Shown here piece by piece: positions 19,501 through 27,863 of a stretch of 64,000 nucleotides of DNA (positions are counted from its first letter, which is position 1; each line of letters starts with the position of its first letter). Source of the DNA: Peribacillus frigoritolerans (GTDB lineage: Bacteria > Bacillota > Bacilli > Bacillales > DSM-1321); the NCBI GenBank assembly GCA_030562215.1, contig JAUPFL010000001.1, forward strand, positions 1,786,501 to 1,850,500. The letters run 5' to 3'. The notes below the pieces were generated by a model. The model did no database searches. It saw only the letters and a program-made list of their open reading frames with translations, and was not told the DNA's origin. A program made the position numbers and the translations under genes.

Positions 19501-21198
19501 TGTGTACTCTGAACCTGGAAGTGTTTTTGAGCGATACAGGTTCTGCGATTTTGGGGATTTTTGTTTCCCTGCTGTTGCCTAGCTACTTCATTCTTATGGG
19601 GAAATTTACGATCTATAAGAAAGAAAAAGCATTTACTCGGGAATAGCGGCCATCATCGGCCTTTTTCCCGTTCATCAATATCATAGATTATGCCCATACA
19701 CTTCCAATCGTCACGAGTTTGGCTGTTCTTTTTGGCTGTATGGCAGGAATGTTGTTGCTGAGCAGACTGTATTCCAGCGGGTCACTCAAGAAAAACGGAT
19801 CAGGCATCATCAGCTTTGATCCTTTCAGGATCTATGGTTTATTCTTTTTGATCGATATGAATGCGGAGGTTTTTAACGATACTAAACCTCAGTTGCTCAA
19901 AGTCTTTGTCTCGCTTCTGTTAACCGCCTATTTCATCTTCCTGAGGAGTCTGACAGCGGAAAAGCTTGAAAAGAAAATCTATTCCAATATTGCTGCACTA
20001 GTCAGTCTGTATCCCTTCCTGATCATCGTCGGCTATGCCAACAGCCAATCGGTTGTAATGGGCTTGCTGTTCCTTTTCGGCTTTATGTCAGGGATGCTGC
20101 TTTTAAGCCGGCGTTATTTCGATGGTTTAATCAAAAAGGAAGATACAGGTATTACCATTGATGCATACAGGATATATGGCCTGCTGTTTTTACTTGCCAT
20201 GAATAGGGGAATCCCAGTAACTGAAACCTCAAGCCAGTTACTCCAGGTTTTCGTCTCGCTCTTGATCACGGTTTACTTCATCTTGATTGGAAGTTTCACA
20301 AAGGATGTAAAGAAAAAGGCATCTACGTTTGGCTGGCGGGAATTCTCAGTTTGTATCCGTATTGGACCATCATCATGTACGCGGACACATTACAGCCTTT
20401 CGTCGGAGCGGCAGTCCTTTTGGGGTGTATGGCCATAATGGTACTGCTAAGCAGGAAATTCTTTAAAGGGTTGCTTGATAAAGGCGGGGCAGGTTTTCAA
20501 TTGGATTTTTACAGAGTCTATGGACTGCTGTTTCTTCTTGCCATGAACATGGATGTTTTGATGGGGGACCAGTACATTTCACTTTGGAAATCTTCGTGGC
20601 ACTTCTGATTCCGGCCTATTTCATTTTGATGAGAAGCACAACGACAGGCAAGAGGGAAAGAAAATCCCAATTGGCTGCAGCGCTTTTGTTCAGTCTATAT
20701 CCGTATTGGGTCATTGTCGATCAGCTCACGATACATCCTTTACTTGCGGAGGAGGTGAATATTCTGCCATTGTTCATTGTCAGCACCACTCTACTGAGGA
20801 AAATCTTTGCTAAAGGAAAAATCACACAATATATCGAGAGTGGTATTGTTATCCTCCTGTTTTTAGCCTTAATCATTGATGCAATGGCAGGAAACACCTT
20901 ATATGATGCCCTCATTATCGGCACGATGTCATTGGCGGCAATGCTTTTTGGATTCATGATGAAATACAAATCCTATTTCATCGCTGGAACGGGGACCATT
21001 TTATTCAATGTCTATATGAATACCAATTCGATGTGGGGCGAGATGCCATGGTGGCTGTATTTAATCATTGGCGGAGGCCTGCTTATCGGAATTGCATCTT
21101 TCTTTGAATGGAAAAAACAAAAAGACAACAGGACCTCTAAGGAGGTTCTAGAGAAAAATAAACAAAGGATCAAGAATTGGCTCAATCGGTGGAATTAA
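16534..21198 (+). CDS. Giant polytopic membrane protein with internal repeats (frameshifted)
   Basis: About 1,555 residues after repairing six single-base losses (16712, 17086, 17295, 18939, 20313, 20563). An additional stop at 19644 is bypassed if two compensating indels are assumed. The N-terminal ~180 residues are soluble and charged (TLERRKRIFQEELDVLWERRLIPKSEY, KPVKPVKPKKTPEQIRERN). The rest is more than 30 TM segments. The C-terminal third is built from four ~115-residue repeats. The last part (FGFMMKYKSYFIAGTGTILF...WWLYLIIGGGLLIGIASFFEW) resembles the C-terminus of Bacillaceae proteins named 'SCO7613 C-terminal domain-containing membrane protein'. Function unknown; no catalytic motif seen. 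SD GGAAGGGGA precedes ATG 16534. Confidence 0.8.
19470..20640 (+). repeat. Four coding repeats of ~345 bp within the giant membrane protein
   Basis: Modules start near 19473, 19826, 20166 and 20511. Each encodes a (Y/F)RI(F/Y)GL(L/F)(F/Y)L...MN, a (L)LQVFVSLL(I)xxYFIL segment and a SLYPxxxIxxY segment, followed by GxMAxMxLLSRxxFxGL(I/L)xK and a loop ending in F/IDxYR. The DNA copies are diverged, so the duplication is old. Confidence 0.8.
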
Positions 21199-21562
21199 TG
21201 AAGAAGGAAAAGGAATGCATCAACGACTGGAAAAATTTCCGATGGAAGCGATGCTTACCTTTAACTTGGAGAAGAGAGCTCAATGCACATGTCTAATAAT
21301 GGCCTAAGAGAGTGGGCTTGCAGGGTCCAATCTCAAAACCTTGGACCAAAATTCAAAGTGGTTCGGAATTTATAAATTCCGAACCACTTTTGTCTACAAA
21401 CCGAGAGCATTTAAAAGTACTCTTTCCTTCTTCTATTTTCTTGATTTCTTCTTGCCAATCATGAATTTCTATTTCACTGCTATATTAGTTTGGAAACATT
21501 CATTAAAAATGGTGAAAGGACATTTCTATATTTTTTAGTTCTTGAATCAATTTCACTCGATC
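21199..21562. other. 364-bp intergenic region
   Basis: It holds the strong terminator at 21357-21388 and otherwise AT-rich sequence without a supported gene on either strand. Confidence 0.45.
21357..21391. terminator. Perfect long-stem terminator
   Basis: AGTGGTTCGGAATTTA pairs with TAAATTCCGAACCACT with almost no loop, followed by TTT. Possibly bidirectional between the convergent membrane-protein gene and minus-strand genes. Confidence 0.85.
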
Positions 21563-21760
21563 TTAAGTTAAACCTTGTACTAATTTTTTCTTGTTTTCCA
21601 AATTTGCATATACAAAAACTGGTCTGAATTTCCGTATCTCTTTATCATCCGTATCAGCAGTAAATCCTTTGAATTTGAGTAACAAACTCAGCTTCATCAA
21701 TCCAGTTTACATTTTTACTAATGCTTGTGTAAAAACACTTGGATTTTTTCCAAGCGAAAA
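21563..21760 (-). pseudogene. Possible small broken gene
   Basis: Minus-strand coding sense in two frames: LFAWKKSKCFYTSISKN and VNWIDEAEFVTQIQ, then, in another frame, GFTADTDDKEIRKFRPVFVY and ANLENKKKLVQGLT with a stop at 21563. It lies just downstream of the Ser/Cys-tailed gene. No family recognised, and no start with an SD is evident. Confidence 0.3.
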
Positions 21761-21762
21761 GC

Positions 21763-22689
21763 TCAAGACGAACAAGAACTGCATGAAGAACAGCTGGAAG
21801 AGGAATCAGTACTGCTGTCATGGGAACTGTTATGGCCACCATGATCGGCATGGCCGGAGCCGGAGGAAACTGTGTTCGATTCATTCCCGAATATATCTTT
21901 AAATTCGCTGTCAAAATCATCGGTGCTTGCATAAGTGAAATAGGCAGGAGCTGCGTAGTCCGTCTGGTCGTACGTTTTCCGCCAATTCAATTCTTTCATG
22001 GGGCGATTTCCTTTAAATTGGGAAGTGAAGGCTTCAAAGGTCCGCTCCGCTTGCATACTTGTCGGTTTCCGCATATATTTCTCTTTTAACTGCTCCAGCT
22101 CCAACGTTTTAAAATCGCGGAGAAGCGTTTGCCCTTTATCATGTTTGAAAAATTTTCCCCACCTTTGAATGGAATGGGAGTCCACCGTAAATAGCTGTAC
22201 ATAGTAAAAGTCAAAAAGAGTGCGCTCTTCGGGTTTGAAAACGGGTTCTGAATGAGGATGGTGCTTAATGGTCCTACCGATGAAAGCCTGGCAAAACTGA
22301 TCATATTCCTGTCTATAATTCAGCATGATATGCCACAACTCATCGATGACTGAATTAAACATTTCAACTTTTCCAAACACTGCAGCCATAATCAAATAGC
22401 GTTTCAATTCACGCCAAGCCTGATTGACTTTTACCTGTGAGTCCCGAGGGTGCTTCAGTCGGAATTCAGTATTGACCTTTTCCATATAATTGAAATCAAG
22501 TGCTGTATTAAGCTTTTCTATCAATGTTTCTGAAACGATTTCCGTTGCATGCAGATCTAAAGTTTCCTCACGGTATTTATGGAATTCATTTTGATAGCGT
22601 TCCAATTTAGCTGGCTCACTTAGCCTTTTAACGAAATTGACCAGTAAAACAGCAAAAATTGCCGCAAGAATGACATAAAAGAAGGTCAT
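21763..22689 (-). CDS. Membrane-anchored protein with glycine-rich-domain-protein-like core and Ser/Cys tail
   Basis: 308 residues, ATG 22689 with SD AAGAGGAG. One N-terminal TM (FFYVILAAIFAVLLVNFV) is followed by a helical domain. The segment FNSVIDELWHIMLNYRQEYDQFCQAFIGRTIKHHP has the D-x-x-WH...Y...C...G...HH spacing seen in DUF1399/glycine-rich-domain-containing proteins. The C-terminal ~45 residues are low complexity: HADHGGHNSSHDSSTDSSSSCSS and repeated CSS. This His-rich then Ser/Cys-rich tail could bind metal or be disulfide cross-linked; that is speculation. Function unknown. Confidence 0.7.
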   Translation of the reverse strand: MTFFYVILAAIFAVLLVNFVKRLSEPAKLERYQNEFHKYREETLDLHATEIVSETLIEKLNTALDFNYMEKVNTEFRLKHPRDSQVKVNQAWRELKRYLIMAAVFGKVEMFNSVIDELWHIMLNYRQEYDQFCQAFIGRTIKHHPHSEPVFKPEERTLFDFYYVQLFTVDSHSIQRWGKFFKHDKGQTLLRDFKTLELEQLKEKYMRKPTSMQAERTFEAFTSQFKGNRPMKELNWRKTYDQTDYAAPAYFTYASTDDFDSEFKDIFGNESNTVSSGSGHADHGGHNSSHDSSTDSSSSCSSCSSCSS

Positions 22690-22950
22690 TTTTGTCCACT
22701 CCTCTTAATCTATGGATAAAATACTTTAACATTATCTTACATGTTCTTGGAAGGGATTGTAAGTTTTTGTTTGGATTTGCTTGCAAAATGTTCCCTTGGC
22801 AAAAATCGATTAAGCTGTGGAGGTTGCATGCCAAAACCCTGAAACTGTTTCGTCCTTTCCATGGCATGTAAGGGACTTTCAATCATTAAATCAAGCACTT
22901 CAAATAATGCCTCATATCTAGTATAGTTAGAGGGGAAAAGGGGTGAAGGC

Positions 22951-23181
22951 ATGTACTTGACAGTAAAAGAGACTGCGGAATATCTATCGATGCCGGAAAC
23001 TTATATAGAAAATTTGATCATTCAAAATAAAATTCGCACCGTTCATGATGGTGAGCAGCATTTGATTTTTAAAGAGCAGTTTAATATGCATCTTGAACAG
23101 ATGGAGAAATATAAGAAGCAATTAGCGGATTATTATAACGAACCTATCCCTGAAGATATCGATGTGAAGGATGAAGATTAG
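22951..23181 (+). CDS. Small excisionase-type helix-turn-helix protein
   Basis: 76 residues, ATG 22951 with SD AAAAGGGGTGAAGG. The N-terminal half MYLTVKETAEYLSMPETYIENLIIQNKIRTV is a MerR/Xis-type HTH_17 motif. The rest is a short helical, acidic tail (HLEQMEKYKKQLADYY, PEDIDVKDED). Such proteins act as excisionases or minor DNA-binding regulators, but there is no integrase nearby. Stand-alone copies of this type are common in Bacillaceae. Confidence 0.75.
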   Translation: MYLTVKETAEYLSMPETYIENLIIQNKIRTVHDGEQHLIFKEQFNMHLEQMEKYKKQLADYYNEPIPEDIDVKDED

Positions 23182-23218
23182 CATCTTTCCATTTGGCAGA
23201 TGTTGAGTTTGTTGACAA

Positions 23219-23350
23219 AAGGGGGAAGGTGCGAGACTCATGCGGGAAAAGCGCGTCTAGGGAGATCCCGCAGGCGCAAACCGAGGAGGCTCCACGATCG
23301 CCCGCGGAAAGCGAGTGCCTGAAGCGGAAATCAACGTCCAAATTCTAAAA
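23219..23350 (+). repeat. Single copy of the dispersed GC-rich repeat
   Basis: Same core as the array at 3344-4330: GGTGCGAGACTC, TGCGGGAAAAGCGCGTCTAG, CCCGCAGGCGCAA, GAGGAGGCTCC, GCCCGCGGAAAGCGAGTGCC, TGAAGCGGAAATCAAC, then an A-rich tail. It differs at about ten positions. It lies between the HTH gene and a terminator, flanked by near-copies of a 22-bp terminator-like sequence. Confidence 0.88.
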
Positions 23351-23402
23351 CATAATAAAAACCTTAGATATACTAGATTTTCATTGAGTTTGTCTACGGT
23401 CT

Positions 23403-23431
23403 GGCATCTGCCGATTTGGCAGATGTTTTTT
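23403..23431 (+). terminator. Terminator downstream of the repeat copy
   Basis: GGCATCTGCC...GGCAGATG hairpin followed by six T. A degenerate version (GCATCTTT...GGCAGATG) lies at 23182-23203 on the other side of the repeat. Confidence 0.8.
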
Positions 23432-23626
23432 CATGCAGAAATGGCTGTGAAATCAATTGTCGAATTTTCGAAAATGGTCTTAACTACGTCTCCATCCCGG
23501 GTCTTACTGATCATTCAAATAATTTTGTTGTCAATGCAAGGTAATTGTAGTAGAATTCCTCAATTCCGTGTAAAATGAAAGGTAGATGGAATTATCACGG
23601 CAGAATGGTAGTTAGGAGATAGGTAA

Positions 23627-24646
23627 GTGGTAAAAGAGTATTTGCAAAGCGAAGGTTTTTCAAGGTTAATTACATTAATTGTGTTAGTCCTCTTTTTAAT
23701 AAGCATCGGCAGTATGGTTAATATCGTGTTATTCACATTTGTTTTCACTTTCCTGATGGGAAGGCTGGAGCAATTCATCATGATTCGGCTGAATAAAGTG
23801 ATGCATATCAACTCCAAGGTTGTTATAAGCTTTTTATATGCAGTCGTCATTTCTTGTTTAGCCATCGTACTTTATAAATATCTACCGGTCATTACGCTAC
23901 AATTCACGGAATTAGTGACACAGATCGTTTTCTTCTTTCAACATCCACCAGATAGTAGGGTCATTCAATATGCCATTAATATAATGAACGAGCTGGAATC
24001 GCCGCTCGATCTTCAAAAACAGATGAATACTCTCTATCTTTATATATCCGATTTCGGTAAACTGGCATTTCAAATTTTCATTTCCATGTTGCTTAGTCTA
24101 TTTTTCTTATTGGAAAAAGATAAAATCATTCGATTCACCTCTAAATTCAAGCGGGCCAAATTTAAATCTTTCTTTATAAACTTAAGCCACTTTGGCGTCA
24201 AATTCATCAATTCATTCGGAAAGGTGATTGAGGTCCAGTTCTTGATAGCCATTACGAATGCCGTCCTATCCGTAACTTTCTTATGGATTCTTGGCTTCCC
24301 GCAGTTGCTCGGTCTAGGGATCATGATTTTCTTCCTTGGTTTGATTCCGGTTGCAGGGGTCATCATCTCCCTCATCCCGCTTAGCATGATTGCCTATAGC
24401 ATCGGCGGCATGCCCAAAGTGATTGCTGTATTAATCATGATTGTTGTGATCCATGCAATTGAAAGCTATATTTTAAATCCGAAATTCATGTCGGCAAAAA
24501 CAAATCTTCCAACATTTTTCACCTTCATCATCCTATTGTTTTCCGAGCATTTCCTTGGGATATGGGGATTGATCATCGGAATACCGATCTTCATCTTCCT
24601 GTTGGATATGTTAGATATCGAAGAGGGGAATATGGAAGCCCCATAA
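23627..24646 (+). CDS. AI-2E family transporter
   Basis: 339 residues, GTG start at 23627 with SD AGGAG 10 nt upstream. Eight predicted TM segments in the PerM/UPF0118 pattern: paired N-terminal helices, an amphipathic central region with MNTLYLYISDFG, then the conserved C-terminal block (LWILGFPQLLGLGIMIFFLGLIPVAGVIISLIPL, IESYILNPKFMSAKTNLPTF, IWGLIIGIPIFIFLLD). The family includes the E. coli AI-2 exporter TqsA and Na+/H+ antiporters, so the substrate is open. The gene is single and ends in a terminator. Confidence 0.88.
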   Translation: MVKEYLQSEGFSRLITLIVLVLFLISIGSMVNIVLFTFVFTFLMGRLEQFIMIRLNKVMHINSKVVISFLYAVVISCLAIVLYKYLPVITLQFTELVTQIVFFFQHPPDSRVIQYAINIMNELESPLDLQKQMNTLYLYISDFGKLAFQIFISMLLSLFFLLEKDKIIRFTSKFKRAKFKSFFINLSHFGVKFINSFGKVIEVQFLIAITNAVLSVTFLWILGFPQLLGLGIMIFFLGLIPVAGVIISLIPLSMIAYSIGGMPKVIAVLIMIVVIHAIESYILNPKFMSAKTNLPTFFTFIILLFSEHFLGIWGLIIGIPIFIFLLDMLDIEEGNMEAP

Positions 24647-24666
24647 TAATCTTTATAATCTTTTGA

Positions 24667-24703
24667 GCAGCGGCCACGCCAATATGGCCGCTGCTTATTT
24701 TTG
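24667..24703 (+). terminator. Terminator of the AI-2E transporter gene
   Basis: GCAGCGGCC...GGCCGCTGC perfect 9-bp stem followed by a T-rich tract. Confidence 0.85.
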
Positions 24704-24874
24704 TTCTATTAAATCCTTTGAAAGGTGGCGCTAACTGTTTTCAATATAATATCCATTAGTTCGAGTAAAGGGGAAAAGGGTGCATCTTTCCCTATTAGAG
24801 CTTAATTGCGTTTTTGATTTACCGAGTTAATGGATTAAAATTTTATTTTACTAAAGTTATTTATCGACTTTTTA

Positions 24875-24903
24875 TTGCATAAAAAAACAAATAAACGTAT
24901 AAT
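24875..24903 (+). promoter_or_regulatory. Sigma-A promoter of the amino-acid importer operon
   Basis: -35 TTGCAT (24875-24880) and -10 TATAAT (24898-24903), 17-bp spacing, about 90 bp upstream of the binding-protein gene. Confidence 0.6.
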
Positions 24904-24994
24904 ATTCTTAAAAGAATATACTGAAAGTTCTCTAAAGTTAGATTTATCTGTTTTTTAAAAAAAGAGAGTTTACGAGAGAGAAGAGGGGATTATT

Positions 24995-25816
24995 TTGAAA
25001 AAGGTTTCTTTTTTAGTGTTTGCCATGGTAGCTTCTTTGTTACTAGTCATGACAGGATGCGGGAAGGGTAAGGAAGTCTCGACAACTGGTAAAGAAGAAG
25101 AGTCCAATGGAAAGACACTCAGGATCGTGACGGACGCCAACTATGCTCCATTTGAATATCTTGAAGGCGATAAGATTGTAGGATTCGATGTTGATTTCAT
25201 CAATGCCGTTGCAAAAGAAGCGGGTTATGAAGTTAAATTGGAAAGTGTTGGTTGGGATCCGATTTTTGTTGAAATCGAAGGTAAGAGAGCGGATGTCGCC
25301 ATATCTGCGATTACAGTGAATGATGAAAGAAAACAATCTTATGACTTCTCGGTTCCGTATTTCTTATCCACAAACAAGATTCTCGTTCCGGAGAATAGTG
25401 ATATAAAATCAGGAGATGAATTGAAAGGAAACGTCGTTGCCGTTCAGACTGGTACAACCGGACAGGAAGCGGTAGAGAAACTCCTTGGAAAGAATCACAA
25501 GGATATCAAAAAATTCGAAAATAATAACCTGGCCATTCAGGAATTACTAAAAGGCGGGGCTTCGGCTGTCGTAGCTGATAATACGGTTGTTGAAGAATAT
25601 GTGAAAAATAACCCCGATCAAAAACTGAAAGTCGTTGAAGATAGCAAAAGTTTCAATGAGGAATTTTATGGTCTCATGTTCCCAAAAGGCAGTGAATTGA
25701 AATCGGAGTTCGATAAAGCCGTGAATGCCATTTATGAAAATGGGAAATATGCAGAAATTTACAAAGAATGGTTTGGTACTGATCCAGATATAGAAGCATT
25801 GAAAGCACAACAATAA
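24995..25816 (+). CDS. Polar amino-acid ABC transporter substrate-binding lipoprotein (ArtP-like)
   Basis: 273 residues, TTG start at 24995 with SD AGAGGGGA. The lipoprotein signal ends in the lipobox MTGC. Family-3 binding domain: TDANYAPFEYLEGDKIVGFDVDFINAVAKEAGY, DVAISAITVNDERKQSYDFSVPYF, VQTGTTGQEAVEK, ADNTVVEEYV, YAEIYKEWFG. The layout binding protein - permease - ATPase and the sequence are like the B. subtilis arginine system ArtPQR (YqiXYZ). Arginine as ligand is an inference. Confidence 0.85.
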   Translation: MKKVSFLVFAMVASLLLVMTGCGKGKEVSTTGKEEESNGKTLRIVTDANYAPFEYLEGDKIVGFDVDFINAVAKEAGYEVKLESVGWDPIFVEIEGKRADVAISAITVNDERKQSYDFSVPYFLSTNKILVPENSDIKSGDELKGNVVAVQTGTTGQEAVEKLLGKNHKDIKKFENNNLAIQELLKGGASAVVADNTVVEEYVKNNPDQKLKVVEDSKSFNEEFYGLMFPKGSELKSEFDKAVNAIYENGKYAEIYKEWFGTDPDIEALKAQQ

Positions 25817-25838
25817 AATCAAATGGATAGAAAAAGAT

Positions 25839-25874
25839 TGCGTAACTTTACGTGTGAAGTTACGCAGTTTTTTT
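25839..25874 (+). terminator. Intra-operon terminator/attenuator
   Basis: TGCGTAACTT...AAGTTACGCA perfect 10-bp stem followed by seven T, located between the binding-protein and permease genes. Partial read-through would give more binding protein than permease. Confidence 0.85.
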
Positions 25875-25894
25875 GGCCTTAGGAGGGAAACAAA

Positions 25895-26551
25895 ATGAGC
25901 TTTCGCTGGGATATTATTTTTGAATATGCACCTTTCCTATTAAAAGGAACATTGCTTACTATAGGGCTGTCGGTTTCCTCCATCCTAATCGGAACTTTTT
26001 TGGGGTTATTGATCGGTTTAGGGAAACTCATGAGAAACAAAGTGCTTGCCTTTCTATTTTACTGTTATGTCACGGTTTTTCGCGGAACACCGCTTTTAGT
26101 TCAAATCTTTTTAATCCATTTTGGAATTGTACCCTTTTTTACCGGGGAAACGAATGCAGTAGCTGCCGGTGTCATTGCTTTATCATTAAATGCAGCCGCA
26201 TATATTGCCGAAATTTTCCGGGCGGGCATTCAATCCATCGATAAAGGGCAAATGGAAGGGGCGCGTTCATTGGGAATGACCCATATCCAAACAATGGTAC
26301 ATGTTGTATTGCCTCAAGCTTTCAAACGGATGATTCCTCCGTTAGGAAATGAATTCATCGTATTATTGAAGGATTCATCCCTGCTTTGTGTCATTGCTGC
26401 CCCGGAATTAATGTATTGGGGGAAAGCGATGGGGAGTCAGTACTTCAAAGTGTGGGAGCCATACTTGGCGTGTGCCTTCATCTATCTATTCCTGACCCTC
26501 ATTTTAAGTTTCGTATTAAATAGACTCGAAAGAAGGTTGAAAACAGAATGA
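25895..26551 (+). CDS. Polar amino-acid ABC transporter permease (ArtQ-like)
   Basis: 218 residues, ATG 25895, SD AGGAGGG. Five TM segments of the HisM/GlnP class. The family landmarks are [48 protein letters not shown] (the EAA loop) and LPQAFKRMIPPLGNEFIVLLKDSSLL. It overlaps the ATPase gene by 4 bp (ATGA). Forms the membrane channel of the importer. Confidence 0.9.
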   Translation: MSFRWDIIFEYAPFLLKGTLLTIGLSVSSILIGTFLGLLIGLGKLMRNKVLAFLFYCYVTVFRGTPLLVQIFLIHFGIVPFFTGETNAVAAGVIALSLNAAAYIAEIFRAGIQSIDKGQMEGARSLGMTHIQTMVHVVLPQAFKRMIPPLGNEFIVLLKDSSLLCVIAAPELMYWGKAMGSQYFKVWEPYLACAFIYLFLTLILSFVLNRLERRLKTE

Positions 26552-27269
26552 TAAAGGTGGAGAATCTAAAGAAGTCATTTGGCGAAAATGATGTATTGAA
26601 AAATATCAATGCAATCGTTTCCCCTCGGGAAGTAGTCGTGGTAATTGGTCCTTCTGGGTCGGGTAAATCCACTTTCCTCAGGTGCATCAATCAACTTGAA
26701 ACGATAACGGGAGGCCATATTTTCATTGAAGGGCTTGATACGACAGACAAGAAGGTCAATATCAATAAAGTCCGGACCGAAGTTGGCATGGTATTTCAGC
26801 ATTTTAATTTATTTCCACATAAGACTGTTCTTGAGAATATAATGCTTGCGCCTATAAAGGTCCGCAAGATATCCAAAGAACAGGCATCCCAAAGAGGAAT
26901 GGAACTGCTTAAGAAAGTGGGACTTGCAGAGAAAGCGAACGCATATCCGGATTCATTATCGGGGGACAAAAGCAACGTGTCGCAATTGCCAGGGCTTTGG
27001 CGATGGAACCCAAAATCATGCTATTCGACGAGCCGACTTCCGCCCTGGACCCGGAAATGGTCGGTGAAGTCCTTGAGGTTATGAAGCAACTGGCTAAGGA
27101 AGGCATGACCATGGTAGTTGTGACCCATGAGATGGGGTTTGCAAAAGAAGTTGGAGATCGCGTGATTTTCATGGACGAAGGTTATATTATTGAAGAAAAT
27201 ATTCCTAGTGAGATTTTTAATAATCCCCAGCAGGAAAGAACGAAAGCCTTTTTGAGTAAAGTGCTTTAA
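26548..27269 (+). CDS. Polar amino-acid ABC transporter ATPase (ArtR/GlnQ-like, frameshifted)
   Basis: 240 residues once a G is restored at the G5 run 26961-26965, exactly inside the ABC signature (LSGGQKQRV). Walker [11 protein letters not shown]-loop [14 protein letters not shown], Walker [16 protein letters not shown]-loop [12 protein letters not shown]. Third gene of the importer operon. The break falls in a nearly invariant motif that reads perfectly across the two frames, which argues for a sequence error. Confidence 0.88.
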
Positions 27270-27281
27270 TGGCACGTAAAG

Positions 27282-27313
27282 AAAAAACCTTCCATAAAGG
27301 GAGGTTTTTTTTT
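27282..27313 (+). terminator. Terminator of the amino-acid importer operon
   Basis: AAAAAACCTTCC...GGGAGG followed by nine T. Confidence 0.88.
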
Positions 27314-27332
27314 CGGAGTATATCAGGGGGCT

Positions 27333-27704
27333 TCATTTGATGCATGAAGCGCCTAAAAGCGATTCAGGGCTTTTACCGAGCACAAGCATACTGATTTTGG
27401 CATATCCAATATTTTTATTTTGGGAGAAGGTCTGAAGTAATACCTGGATATTCGGGTCATCCTTTAACTTTTGAACTTCCTCTATATATAATCCGATAAC
27501 GGAGGGCATAACGAATTCAGGGGTGTATTCGTTAGGGTTTTCATCCATGAGTAACGTGCCCATAAATTGATATTTAAATTGAAGAGCCCGTGTTAAGGCA
27601 ATGACATGGAGCAGTTTTTTAAATAGTTCGGGGTAAGAATATTTAATTTTCTCCAGAGCTGCTTCTGTTGCCTGTAACTCATCGACACTAGATAAAGTGA
27701 TCAT
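27333..27704 (-). CDS. Hypothetical protein
   Basis: 123 residues from ATG 27704, chosen for its SD AAAGGAGATATTC; the upstream ATGs at 27743 and nearby have none. No TM segment or signal peptide; mostly helical (SSVDELQATEAALEKI, SYPELFKKLLHVIALTRALQFKYQFMGTLL, FVMPSVIGLYIEEVQKL). I do not recognise the family. It is convergent with the amino-acid importer operon and downstream of a LysR regulator gene on the same strand. Confidence 0.6.
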   Translation of the reverse strand: MITLSSVDELQATEAALEKIKYSYPELFKKLLHVIALTRALQFKYQFMGTLLMDENPNEYTPEFVMPSVIGLYIEEVQKLKDDPNIQVLLQTFSQNKNIGYAKISMLVLGKSPESLLGASCIK

Positions 27705-27863
27705 GAATATCTCCTTTTTAGAATATATGGCATCCATCAGCATTTACCGTGCTTTTTACTTATACTAGTCTAACCCTGCCGAAATGCATTGTAAAATGGT
27801 TAGTTGTTATCATGTGCATAACCCAAATCTATGATACTGCTTACATCAATCATGCTGGATAAT

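Noticed and set aside
22951-23181. Excisionase marking an integrated element
   Set aside because: No integrase, att-like direct repeats bounding a region, or tRNA gene nearby; such small HTH proteins also occur alone.
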